From positions 62,001-126,000 of the forward strand of contig NZ_PDCG01000002.1 of the NCBI RefSeq assembly GCF_003315635.1: a stretch of 64,000 nt of DNA. Reading direction: 5' to 3'. Below, piece after piece: positions 25,358 to 33,352 of the stretch. The stretch's first letter is position 1; each line of letters opens with the position of its first letter. The DNA is from Bifidobacterium aemilianum. GTDB lineage: Bacteria; Actinomycetota; Actinomycetes; Actinomycetales; Bifidobacteriaceae. The notes under the pieces were generated by a model. The model ran no database searches. It saw only the letters and a program-made list of their open reading frames with translations, and was not told the origin of the DNA. The translations under genes were made by a program, and so were the position numbers.

Positions 25358-26032
25358 ATGCAGATGTTGGACTTAACCCAACTCAATAAGGTCATGGAAT
25401 TGGAAGACATCAACTCCATTTCTACAGTAACCGGCGACATACAGCTGCTGGTAACAGCCTCCGCCCAACCAGGAGTGTACCTACGTTCCTGCACTCTGGG
25501 GGATCTCATCATCCCTGGCAGCGTATCAATGGAGCAAAGGGCGCCAGTTTGGCAGAAGAAAGCACGAAAGGACAGACCTTCCCTGTCTTGGCTATGGACA
25601 AACCCTTCACTGGTGTTGGCCCTGCCACTCCGGCGAACACTTGACCTGCTCAGTGTGCGAGTGCAGTCGGGTTCGGCAAAGCTCAGCGACATCAAGCTGA
25701 AGGAGCTCGACGGTGAGGTGACTGACGGATCCCTGCGCATGCAGGATGTGAGCTGCCAAGACGCACGCTTGTCTGCCACCAGCAGCAGCATTGAATCCAA
25801 GTCCTTGGTCGTGAGTGGCAGCTGCGAGCTGTCAGCCAGCTCCGCCAGGATTTCCCTACAGGAAAGTCTTACAGCAACAAGCGGGTACAGGGTTCATGCT
25901 CGTTCTGGTTCTCTGTCCATAGGGACCCATCAGTTGATGGGAAGCGGAACATTGGAGCAGGAAGGAAGCCCCTTCTTCTCAATCGGCAGCGAGAGTTCAC
26001 GCATAGCAATCGCATACACTTCGCGCGGATAG
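25358..26032 (+). CDS. DUF4097-type beta-solenoid protein
   Basis: 224 residues. From about residue 100 the sequence is a run of short beta-strand repeats (SVRVQSGSAKLSDIKL, ELDGEVTDGSLRMQDV, SKSLVVSGSCELSAS), typical of DUF4097 adhesin-like solenoids. No signal peptide or membrane anchor is visible, and the N-terminal part is shorter than in many relatives. These proteins commonly sit in PadR-controlled membrane-stress operons. AGGATAGGAC lies just upstream. It is preceded by the promoter at 25165 and followed by an interrupted small membrane protein gene. Confidence 0.7.
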   Translation: MQMLDLTQLNKVMELEDINSISTVTGDIQLLVTASAQPGVYLRSCTLGDLIIPGSVSMEQRAPVWQKKARKDRPSLSWLWTNPSLVLALPLRRTLDLLSVRVQSGSAKLSDIKLKELDGEVTDGSLRMQDVSCQDARLSATSSSIESKSLVVSGSCELSASSARISLQESLTATSGYRVHARSGSLSIGTHQLMGSGTLEQEGSPFFSIGSESSRIAIAYTSRG

Positions 26033-26152
26033 CCAGAACCAAGCCAGCATATGCATTCACATGATTGCCAGTGCTAGGATGAGTCCAATAGGCTCTTTGC
26101 ATGCAGTACGGCGGAGGGGTTTGAAGAGCATCATTAAGGAGACGCGGAGCAC

Positions 26153-26455
26153 ATGGTCAAGAAGCAGAAATTGCTTGTGCCAATAGGTCGCTTGAACATG
26201 CGAGGTCTTTCCAATGTCTGTCTTGGGCAGCTTCTTGTCGGAATCGCGGCACAAGTTCTCTATCTGTAGGTTGACCAGCATGATCCGGCCCTCTACTTCC
26301 TGACAGGCTTTCTGATGGGCTTCGGCGCCTTCGGTGCCATCCTCGGCATACTCTCCAATGGGCGCAAGGAAATACCCCTTGCTACGTTCATTGTGCCGAC
26401 GTTTGCTTTGATACTGGGCTTTACCATATCGGGCGCCCTATATTACCTTGTCTAG
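26153..26455 (+). pseudogene. small two-helix membrane protein with in-frame amber codon
   Basis: A 100-codon frame starts at ATG 26153 with AAGGAGA upstream. It encodes NVCLGQLLVGIAAQVLYL, then a TAG at 26267-26269, and continues in the same frame with DPALYFLTGFLMGFGAFGAI and FIVPTFALILGFTISGALYY. One C-to-T change in CAG explains the stop. Three hydrophobic segments suggest a small integral membrane protein belonging to the PadR-controlled operon. The gap between 26456 and 26623 holds no gene. Confidence 0.6.
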
Positions 26456-26623
26456 AGTTTCAAACAGTCAGAACAGGGTTGAAAACCAATGCCTGGCAAG
26501 CGACGGCAGCAGGCCGCCATACTGAAACAGCCATCACCGCCATCATGAACGGCATAGACATCACTGAAGCAACATGTCCGTTTCCACTGATCTCAGGTCT
26601 GAGCCTGCTGCCAGTCGGACTGA

Positions 26624-27310
26624 TCAGGGCATAAGGCGTGCATCCTGTCCAGCCTGATACCACAGCACCGCTATATTGACCCGTTCCCTGACCTCCAGTT
26701 TGGCTAGCACCCGACTGACCGTCTTCTTCACCGAGTCGGTCTGCAGTTGAAGGCGATCGCCTATCTCAGCATTGGTAAGGCCCTGGCTGACCAGGGATGC
26801 CACCTCAAGCTCGCGCCTACCCAACCGGTCAAAAGCCCGCCGGATCCGATCCCTGCCTTGGTCGTCTGGGCTTGTGCGCACTCCCCTGCGAATCACCTCG
26901 GCGGTAATCCGTGGGGTGAGGATGGCATCTCCCCCATTGACGGCATGAATGGCACGGCCCAGGTCGGAGGTCTTGACATCCTTGAGCAGGAAGCCCGAGG
27001 CGCCGGCGTTCAGTGCCCCGAAGGCGTAGTCGTCCTCATCGTAGGTGGTGAGGATCAGCACATGAATGCCGGGATAGGACCTCTTGACTGCGGCAGTGGC
27101 ATCCAGGCCGTCCATCACGGGCATACGCACATCCATCAGTATCACATCGGGCAGGGGTGTTCCCTCAGCCTGCATGACGGCCAGGCCGTCGAGAGCCTCC
27201 TGCCCATCGCCTGCCTGGGCGACCACCTCCAGCTGTGGGTCCTTGGCAACCATGAGGGCCAGGCCCAGTCTGGTCGGTCGCTGGTCGTCGACAATCATGA
27301 CGCGAATCAA
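26624..27310 (-). CDS. NarL/LuxR-family response regulator
   Basis: 228 residues. Receiver domain with the acidic pocket IVDD (8-9), phospho-acceptor Asp60 (VILMDVRMP) and a conserved Lys in FLLKDVKTSD. The C-terminal LuxR helix-turn-helix has RRELEVASLVSQGLTNAEIG and VKKTVSRVLAKLEVRERV. It overlaps the kinase stop by four bases, so the pair is co-translated. It probably regulates the ABC transporter operon in which it lies, in response to the membrane-active agent sensed by the kinase. Confidence 0.94.
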   Translation of the reverse strand: MIRVMIVDDQRPTRLGLALMVAKDPQLEVVAQAGDGQEALDGLAVMQAEGTPLPDVILMDVRMPVMDGLDATAAVKRSYPGIHVLILTTYDEDDYAFGALNAGASGFLLKDVKTSDLGRAIHAVNGGDAILTPRITAEVIRRGVRTSPDDQGRDRIRRAFDRLGRRELEVASLVSQGLTNAEIGDRLQLQTDSVKKTVSRVLAKLEVRERVNIAVLWYQAGQDARLMP

Positions 27311-28653
27311 GCCAGTGTCACTTTCTCATCCTGCCCTGGTAGCGCCGGAAGCTGCGCGCTCAGGGTCCAACCGGTATCACTGAAGCCTGCCGACAGCGTG
27401 CCTCCCGCCGCTTCCACCCGTGCCGAGAGGCGGTTCAGGCCCGTACCTCCACCGGCTTGCACCAGGTCAGCCCTGCCATTGTCACGAATGCTGATGGCTA
27501 CCCCTCCCTGGGCGTCATGGTCCCAGGAGATCACAATCCGGTCCACTCCCCTACCGTGGCGCATGGCATTGGTCACCGCCTCCCTGGTCAGGCTGAAGCA
27601 TAGGTCCGAGAGAGGGCCCGTCGCACTGCGATGCCCCGTTTCCGTCAAGGCCACTGCCAGGCCGGCCTGCCGGGCATGGTCGAGTACAGGGCCTATGTCC
27701 TCCCAGCCATGAGGTCCAACATCCCTGCCGGGAGTGGACTCTCTGGTCTGCAAGTCGCTGGAATCCAAGGCCTTGACAGCCGTTCGGGTGTCGGTCAGAC
27801 CCTGACGAGCAAGGTCGTTGATCAAGGTAATCGCCTCATCGACCTGGGGCTGGCCGGTCGCCTGGTCCAATCCCTCCGACAGGGAGATGATGGCGGTCAG
27901 ATCATGCCCCACGCTGTCGTGGAGCTCTGCCGCGATCCTGGACTGTGTGAGCGCCTGGTCACGCTGCTGGGCCAAAGCCAGGTTCCGTTCCTGCTCCTCC
28001 TGCAATGAGCGTTCGGAACGCCTCCGCTCATGAAGCATTCTGGAGATAAGGCCAAGGCCCATGACAAGCAGAGAGAAGAAACCCATGGGGTACAGCAGGG
28101 AGGGCAAGTCCCATTCCTTATGCCAGAGGGATGCGAGCGCCAGCGCAAGGACAACCAGCACCAGACTGGGCAGGAGACTTGCGGCCAGACTCCTGAGCGT
28201 TGCCGCCTCGACCATGTCGGTGTAGAGGGCGACCAGCCAGGGTATCAGCGGATAGACCATGGCGGAGCCGTAGCAGAGGGCAGTCAGGAAGACCAGGCCG
28301 CTGATGCCCAGCAGGGTCCAGCCCGGCCTGGACCTACGCAGGCATAGGAGCGCTAGGGTCAGCACCAGCAGGGCCAGGAACAGCGGCAGACCCCAATGGG
28401 TCCCGGATATCCGCGATGCAAGCGTTGGATTGGCCAGCCGCGGCAAGAGGAGAAGCCTGGTGACCATCATGGTCTCATAGAGGGCACACAGAAAGACGGG
28501 AATGTAGACCATGGATGGCCGCTTCCATAGGTCCCCGAGCTGGCCAAGCAGTCCGTTTGGAGTGTTCATTGGCTCTCCCTGCTCCTCTCCCGCAGTGGCT
28601 GGCGCCGGTTCCGTTGCTTTCATGACCACCTTATTATCCCCTTTCCACACCAT
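27307..28653 (-). CDS. sensor histidine kinase (HisKA_3)
   Basis: 448 residues. About six hydrophobic segments in the first half (IPVFLCALYETMMV to LLYPMGFFSLLVMG), then a coiled coil, the HisKA_3 phosphorylation box AELHDSVGHDLTAI, and an ATPase domain with REAVTNAMRHGRG and DNGRADLVQAGGGTGL. The start at 28653 has GAAGGAGG six bases upstream, and reading further upstream would overlap the permease gene. It lacks a large extracellular sensor domain, as in intramembrane-sensing kinases that respond to cell-envelope antibiotics. Follows the permease by 11 bases. Confidence 0.93.
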   Translation of the reverse strand: MVWKGDNKVVMKATEPAPATAGEEQGEPMNTPNGLLGQLGDLWKRPSMVYIPVFLCALYETMMVTRLLLLPRLANPTLASRISGTHWGLPLFLALLVLTLALLCLRRSRPGWTLLGISGLVFLTALCYGSAMVYPLIPWLVALYTDMVEAATLRSLAASLLPSLVLVVLALALASLWHKEWDLPSLLYPMGFFSLLVMGLGLISRMLHERRRSERSLQEEQERNLALAQQRDQALTQSRIAAELHDSVGHDLTAIISLSEGLDQATGQPQVDEAITLINDLARQGLTDTRTAVKALDSSDLQTRESTPGRDVGPHGWEDIGPVLDHARQAGLAVALTETGHRSATGPLSDLCFSLTREAVTNAMRHGRGVDRIVISWDHDAQGGVAISIRDNGRADLVQAGGGTGLNRLSARVEAAGGTLSAGFSDTGWTLSAQLPALPGQDEKVTLA

Positions 28654-28664
28654 GGCCGCCTCCT

Positions 28665-29471
28665 TCACTTGGCCGACTTGGACCAACGCCGGAACAGCAG
28701 GGCGCCGATGAGCACCCATAGGAGGGAGACCACTATTGACAGGATCATGGATTGTGGGGAGGCCAGGGCATCCAGATTCCTGACCGACGAAGCGCTGGTG
28801 ATCAGGGCCAGGGGGTAGGGCAGGGCAAGAGCGGGGACCAAGAGGGAGAGGGCGCATCCAGCCAGGGTGAGCATGAGCATGATGCTCATGGTCCCCGCGA
28901 AGGATTCGCATTTGCTGGCCACTGCCTGGGTGATGGTCATGATGGCCCATACGGCCAGCGTCATGGGGATGCCACGCAGGAGATATGGGCTCAGCTCACC
29001 AGGGTCAAAACCAAGCAGGAACTTACCGGCGAGCACAAATTCTAGCTCGAAGATCACGATGGTCAGGAAGGAGGCGACCAGGCCGTGAAGCATCTTGGCC
29101 GCCCTGGCGGCCCCGGAGGTTCCGGAGGCATTGAGCCGCTGCCAGTTGCGGCCCTGGTGCTCCTTGACCTCGGTCTGGGCGGCAAAGGCTGCAACCAGTA
29201 CCGGTATGAAGACCATACTGGGCAGGAGCATGGCTTGGCCCCAGACGGCTGCCCAGGTCACACCCTGCTGCTGGAAGTCCTGCCGATAGCTGACATACTG
29301 GCTCCAACCGTTGAAGATACCGAGTGCGTCAAAAAGGAGGGAGGCCAACCAGTACCAGAGGTTGCCGGCCTTGCCTATCTCCCAGCGAAAAGCCGCCAGA
29401 ACCGAAGGCCTCCTTCTCTCGGGGCCGATCAAGCTGGCATGCTTGAGATTCATCAGTGCTTGCTTGTTCAT
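28665..29471 (-). CDS. ABC-2 type permease (LanG/MutG-like)
   Basis: 268 residues with six membrane segments (WLASLLFDALGIF, LLPSMVFIPVLVAAF, LVASFLTIVIFELEFVLA, LAVWAIMTITQAVA, MLMLTLAGCALSLLVPAL, MILSIVVSLLWVLIGALLF). It is the second of two ABC-2 permeases of a lantibiotic self-protection type exporter, which extracts or expels membrane-bound peptides. It overlaps the upstream permease gene by four bases. No lantibiotic precursor or modification gene lies nearby, so it more likely gives resistance to foreign peptides. Confidence 0.85.
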   Translation of the reverse strand: MNKQALMNLKHASLIGPERRRPSVLAAFRWEIGKAGNLWYWLASLLFDALGIFNGWSQYVSYRQDFQQQGVTWAAVWGQAMLLPSMVFIPVLVAAFAAQTEVKEHQGRNWQRLNASGTSGAARAAKMLHGLVASFLTIVIFELEFVLAGKFLLGFDPGELSPYLLRGIPMTLAVWAIMTITQAVASKCESFAGTMSIMLMLTLAGCALSLLVPALALPYPLALITSASSVRNLDALASPQSMILSIVVSLLWVLIGALLFRRWSKSAK

Positions 29472-30322
29472 CGTTGTGCCTCCTTGACCTTGATGAGCAT
29501 GCTTGATACGAGGACCCAGAACAGGCAGGCCAGCAGGCTAGCGCCCAGCAACCCCCAGCCATGACTGCGCAAGCTGACCTGGGCATAGCCGTCTGCGGTG
29601 GCCTGGACCTGGAAGGGGTTGGCCGCCGAAGAAATGCCGGCAGGGAACAACCAACCCAGCCATGGAAGACCCATTGGCCCCAGGCCCGAGCCGACCAATC
29701 CGGCGATCACGCCGACCCCCAGCCCCACCGCCTGCCTATCCACCAACAATGAGATGACCAACTGCAGGGCCGACACCGCCAAGCATGAGAGGAAGGCGAT
29801 GCAAGCCGGAAGCACCAGTAAGCTGGCAAGACTGCCAGACCGGCCAAAACCCATGGCCTGGGCAGCCAGAGGGATCCAGCATAAGGGCAGAAGGAAGCAC
29901 AGACCAAGGGCAGTTCCAGACACCAGCAACTTGCACCAGAAACGGGACAGGTCGGATTGGCCCAGGGACAGCCAGGTGAGATTCATGCGCTCGCTGGTCT
30001 CCAAGACAGCCAGACGACTGGTCAGGAGGGCCGCGAAGATGGGAGCCAGCAGGCCGACCATCTGGAAGGTCTCCGACTGGGACAGTTCCATGGTGCGCTG
30101 GGCAGGAGCCCCACCGGCCCGCTTCAGGAGCGCTGCAGCCGACCAGGCGGACAAGAGCAGCATCATGCCCCCAGCCATCCACCAGAAGGAGGATCCCTTC
30201 AACTTGCGAAACTCCAAGGCGATGGGAACCCGGGGGCTGCTTGTCCCCCTGCCAGATCGCGGAGGTCTGCCGTGACTCTGCTGAGCCATAGAGGATGCTG
30301 GTGTGTATGCGACCTGACTCAT
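29468..30322 (-). CDS. ABC-2 type permease (LanE/MutE-like)
   Basis: 284 residues. A proline-rich cytosolic N-terminus of about 40 residues precedes six hydrophobic segments starting at SSFWWMAGGMMLLLSAWSA. Pairing with a second permease and an ATPase having the same order as LanF-LanE-LanG identifies the transporter class. Its start overlaps the ATPase stop by four bases (ATGA). The N-terminal extension is unusual, and an internal start near ALEFRKLKGSSFW would give a more typical protein. Confidence 0.85.
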   Translation of the reverse strand: MSQVAYTPASSMAQQSHGRPPRSGRGTSSPRVPIALEFRKLKGSSFWWMAGGMMLLLSAWSAAALLKRAGGAPAQRTMELSQSETFQMVGLLAPIFAALLTSRLAVLETSERMNLTWLSLGQSDLSRFWCKLLVSGTALGLCFLLPLCWIPLAAQAMGFGRSGSLASLLVLPACIAFLSCLAVSALQLVISLLVDRQAVGLGVGVIAGLVGSGLGPMGLPWLGWLFPAGISSAANPFQVQATADGYAQVSLRSHGWGLLGASLLACLFWVLVSSMLIKVKEAQR

Positions 30323-31287
30323 CGTGCTCCTCCCCTGCCACTGGGCTCTTCCTGGGCCGACGGGCTCTCCACCAATTCCAGGAAGGCCTCCTCCAGGCTC
30401 TTGCGTTCGGAGGCCACCCGGTAGACCTGCAACCCCTGGGAGACCATCTGTGAGACCAGGCCGGCAACCGTCTGGTCCGGCAGCTCAGGTATTTGAAGCA
30501 GGCCAGCTTGAGCTGTCAGCCGATAGCCCACACCGGAATGTTCAAGAAGAGCCGCAGCCGCTCGTGGGTCTGAGACCCGCAGGTCTATGTACCCAGCTTC
30601 GCGCAGATTTTCCAAGGAACCCTGGTAGAGCAGCCTGCCCCCAGCGATGATGCCGACCGCCGGCGCCATCCTCTCAATCTCCGAGAGAATGTGGCTGCTG
30701 ATGATGACGGTCACCCCCTCCCTGCGGGCCAGGTCCACAATCATCTGCCGAACCTCGACCACCGCCTCGGCATCCAGACCATTGGTCGGCTCGTCAAGCA
30801 GGAGGAGTTCGGGCCGGGAGATGAGAGCCATGGCAATCCCCAACCGCTGCTTCATGCCCAGAGAATAGTCTGACGCCTTCTTGCCCTCATGGCCGGACAG
30901 CCCGACCTTGGCCAGCACCCTAGGAGCCGCCGAGCTCTGCAGCCCTAAGTAGTCAGCCACCATGCGGCAATTATCCAGGCCCGAGAGCCCAGGGTAGAAA
31001 CTGGGGCCTTCAATCATGGAACCCACACGCCCCGGTGCAAGCCGCTGCTTACGTCCCAGCTCCTGCCCAAGCATCCACATGCGCCCGGACGTAGCCGATG
31101 TCAGGCCCAGAAGCAGCTTCATGGTCGTGGACTTGCCAGCCCCATTGGGGCCCAGCAGTCCGTATACACCCCCCTGTGGCACCTGAAGGTCCAGTCCATC
31201 GACGGCTGTGAAGTCACCATAGCGTTTCACCAACCCCTGGGTCATCACCGCCAGTGGAGCTTGTGTCTTCCCATTCCCAATCATCAT
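30319..31287 (-). CDS. ABC transporter ATP-binding protein (LanF/BcrA-like)
   Basis: 322 residues. Walker A LLGPNGAGKSTTMK, signature SLGMKQRLGIAMALI, Walker B LLLLDEPTNGLD and the switch SSHILSEIE are all intact. The C-terminal 80 residues are the regulatory extension of bacitracin and lantibiotic exporters. First gene of the five-gene operon (ATPase, two permeases, kinase, regulator). GGAAAGG lies five bases before the start. The promoter must lie in 31288-31599, which carries a G11 tract. Confidence 0.93.
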   Translation of the reverse strand: MMIGNGKTQAPLAVMTQGLVKRYGDFTAVDGLDLQVPQGGVYGLLGPNGAGKSTTMKLLLGLTSATSGRMWMLGQELGRKQRLAPGRVGSMIEGPSFYPGLSGLDNCRMVADYLGLQSSAAPRVLAKVGLSGHEGKKASDYSLGMKQRLGIAMALISRPELLLLDEPTNGLDAEAVVEVRQMIVDLARREGVTVIISSHILSEIERMAPAVGIIAGGRLLYQGSLENLREAGYIDLRVSDPRAAAALLEHSGVGYRLTAQAGLLQIPELPDQTVAGLVSQMVSQGLQVYRVASERKSLEEAFLELVESPSAQEEPSGRGGAR

Positions 31288-31599
31288 TCCTGCCTTTCCG
31301 CAACAAAGTTGCTACGTCTTGCTTCCCATACAAGACTTTGGGAAAGGACGGAACAAGGTAGAAACAGAAAGTGTCCTCTCAGGAGGACATGGGAGAGCCA
31401 GCACAGGTCTGAGAGGGAAAGTGGAAAAGAGATCTGGCCTTAAACGGCACAAGCCGGTTAGGGGGGGGGGGTGGAGGCTATTGGTCCCGTACATCATCGT
31501 TGCCGGGCGAATAGCGTTTTGGATGCCAATTCATGGTGCTGCCCCCATGGGCTCATCTGGCTCACCAGTCTCCAGACGAGCCCCTTCTCATAGGGATAA
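31288..31599. other. intergenic region with G11 homopolymer
   Basis: No supported gene. The stretch separates the ABC operon from the membrane protein gene at 31600. It must hold the ABC operon promoter, but I find no clear consensus. A run of eleven G residues (31461-31471) lies 174 bases upstream of the ABC start. Confidence 0.6.
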
Positions 31600-32004
31600 T
31601 CAGCTCTCTGCTTCGGCTTTGCGGGGCAGAGCCATCACAGCAATCATCAGCAACCACAGGGCCGGATAGGCCATAAGCGCCATGAGCGGGGACCCACTCG
31701 CTATCCTGACCACACGGGCCATAACCAGGGCCACAGCCAAGAAGCTCCAGGCCACGGTGGCCAACTTCCCATGAATCCTGTCACCATGCGCCATGACAGA
31801 CAGGACAACACTCATCAAGGCCCAGGTCAGGGGGTACAAATAGGCCCCTACAAGTAGCGATCCGCTGACGTAATGAGCCAGATGGGCCACTATCAGGGCG
31901 CACCCAAAGGAGCCTCCCACAATGGCTAGGGCACTCTTATTCGTATCAGGTTGTGGTTCTGCTTGAGGAATCGTGTTCCTAGCGGCGTCCATTTCAGCCT
32001 TCAT
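31600..32004 (-). CDS. hypothetical four-helix membrane protein
   Basis: 134 residues. A hydrophilic N-terminus of about 22 residues and four hydrophobic segments (ALAIVGGSFGCALIVAHLA, LVGAYLYPLTWALMSVVLSV, VAWSFLAVALVMARVV, LMALMAYPALWLLMIAVMAL). Strong AGGAGAGGATAGGAC sequence before the start. Not recognised. It lies upstream of the ABC operon on the same strand and may be part of the same peptide-stress response, but no link is proven. Confidence 0.7.
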   Translation of the reverse strand: MKAEMDAARNTIPQAEPQPDTNKSALAIVGGSFGCALIVAHLAHYVSGSLLVGAYLYPLTWALMSVVLSVMAHGDRIHGKLATVAWSFLAVALVMARVVRIASGSPLMALMAYPALWLLMIAVMALPRKAEAES

Positions 32005-32136
32005 GTCCTATCCTCTCCTAAATTCCCCTACAGTAAGACCTACGCCGACAAGCAGTGCGACGACCCATGTCTTGACGCTCTTGGACCGGGTCCTTGTAGT
32101 CCATGGGGAAACTCACGGTATCTCCTTGGGGTGTAG

Positions 32137-32256
32137 CTAGATGACTGGCGAGGAAGTATCCTTCTGTATCTTTGCCTTGGACAGTTCCTCCATGGCTTTG
32201 GTCAGGGACAGTTCTGGGTCGGTCTCCCGGTAGGCTCTAATCTCACTGAGATTCAA
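32137..32256 (-). CDS. 39-residue ORF overlapping the preceding gene
   Basis: TTG at 32254-32256 overlaps the TGA stop of the gene at 32253 (TTGA), and the frame runs 39 codons to a TAG at 32137. The product is amphipathic and helical (LSEIRAYRETDPELSLTKAM and EELSKAKIQKD) with alternating charge, resembling the C-terminal part of a helical protein. The overlap suggests coupled translation, but a frameshifted C-terminus of the 32253 gene is equally possible. Family unknown. Confidence 0.4.
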   Translation of the reverse strand: MNLSEIRAYRETDPELSLTKAMEELSKAKIQKDTSSPVI

Positions 32257-32456
32257 TCGGCATCAATGGCCTTCATATCCACAGGCCCCTCCCTGTGGCG
32301 TTCATAAAGGGTGCTCAACACAGCCGTCAGACTGCCCAGGAGCAGAAGGATGATGGTCCAGGCGGAATGATGTGAATGTATGTAGGTCAAAGCCGAGGCG
32401 ATGAGCAGGCACCAGGTCATCACTGACTCAAGGACGATTCTCCTATTACCGTTCAT
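32253..32456 (-). CDS. small two-helix membrane protein
   Basis: 67 residues (71 from a GTG at 32468). Two hydrophobic helices (MTWCLLIASALTYIHS and WTIILLLLGSLTAVLSTLY) are separated by a histidine-rich turn (HSHHSAW), with a charged C-terminal tail. It lies in a run of small membrane protein genes on the minus strand. I do not recognise the family. Start choice between GTG 32468 and ATG 32456 is unresolved. Confidence 0.6.
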   Translation of the reverse strand: MNGNRRIVLESVMTWCLLIASALTYIHSHHSAWTIILLLLGSLTAVLSTLYERHREGPVDMKAIDAD

Positions 32457-32617
32457 GGCTTTAACCACTCTCTTTTATCTTGACGGCAATGCTGCACTCT
32501 ATCGTCATCCCAACGGTTCATCTCTATGGAAGAAACAAGACATTCGCGGTGACAATATCTTCCATTGTGTCAGGTTATTCCACAGTTGTCTATGGATGTC
32601 CGCAAATGGCCAGGGCA

Positions 32618-33091
32618 TCACTGGGGGGCATCAGTGTCCTGCCCATCCGCATGTTCATCATGACCTTCCATGATCATATTGGTGAGCAGTCCCAGTACGA
32701 CAGCAAGGCCAGTGCCAATCAGGGCGGAGAGTAGGGCTCCTTTGACATCAACAAAAACCAGGAGCAGGAGCGCGGCCAGAAAGAGGTAACCAATAATCTC
32801 ACCCATCATCTCGTTGAGCAGAGGATGCTCCTGTTTGGCTATGAGCACATCTACCAGCCCATCCGTCAGCATGGAGCCAAAGAACCAGACCAGGAATATG
32901 CCCACCATGCCCAGGACGGCCATGAGGCCGTGCACCCAACCATGCGTCCTTCCCCAGGGCGACCAATGGGCCACCAGACTGACAGCCAGCATTAACGGCA
33001 AGGCAAATCCCACAATAAGAGAGCCAAAAAAGCGGATTCCCGTAACCACATCAGACATGCGCCAGGAGTCGCTGTCTTGAGACCTGCTCAT
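32618..33091 (-). CDS. hypothetical four-helix membrane protein
   Basis: 157 residues with four hydrophobic segments (IRFFGSLIVGFALPLMLAVS, GLMAVLGMVGIFLVWFFGSM, IIGYLFLAALLLLVFVDV, LLSALIGTGLAVVLGLLTNM) and an acidic, histidine-containing C-terminus. GGAGGGGCC directly before the ATG supports the start. It is probably the first gene of the small membrane protein run down to 31600. Function unknown. The 260 bases upstream to 33352 hold no gene. Confidence 0.7.
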   Translation of the reverse strand: MSRSQDSDSWRMSDVVTGIRFFGSLIVGFALPLMLAVSLVAHWSPWGRTHGWVHGLMAVLGMVGIFLVWFFGSMLTDGLVDVLIAKQEHPLLNEMMGEIIGYLFLAALLLLVFVDVKGALLSALIGTGLAVVLGLLTNMIMEGHDEHADGQDTDAPQ

Positions 33092-33352
33092 GGCCCCTCC
33101 ATTCCGTATGGCATCAACCCCCAGAGAGCTTGCCTACCAAGCATTGGCAAGCGCCAAGGTCAGAAGTGACGGTAGTGGCCCTTGTGTCACCTCTTGCTGG
33201 GTAAACACAAGTGGCAAGGTTTCCCGGCCCCAAGCGCAGTGCCCGCAGGCGTGCAATCCGCGCGGGAAGGTGAGGACGGGGAACAGCAAGGGGGGTGGGT
33301 CACGAAGCCGAATCGGCCGCGACCCACCCCCTGCTATGGGATGCCCTTGGGG

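Noticed and set aside
27307-28950. 547-residue form of the histidine kinase
   Set aside because: The first 99 codons overlap the permease gene and read as a His/Pro-rich shadow. The ribosome-binding site GAAGGAGG marks 28653.
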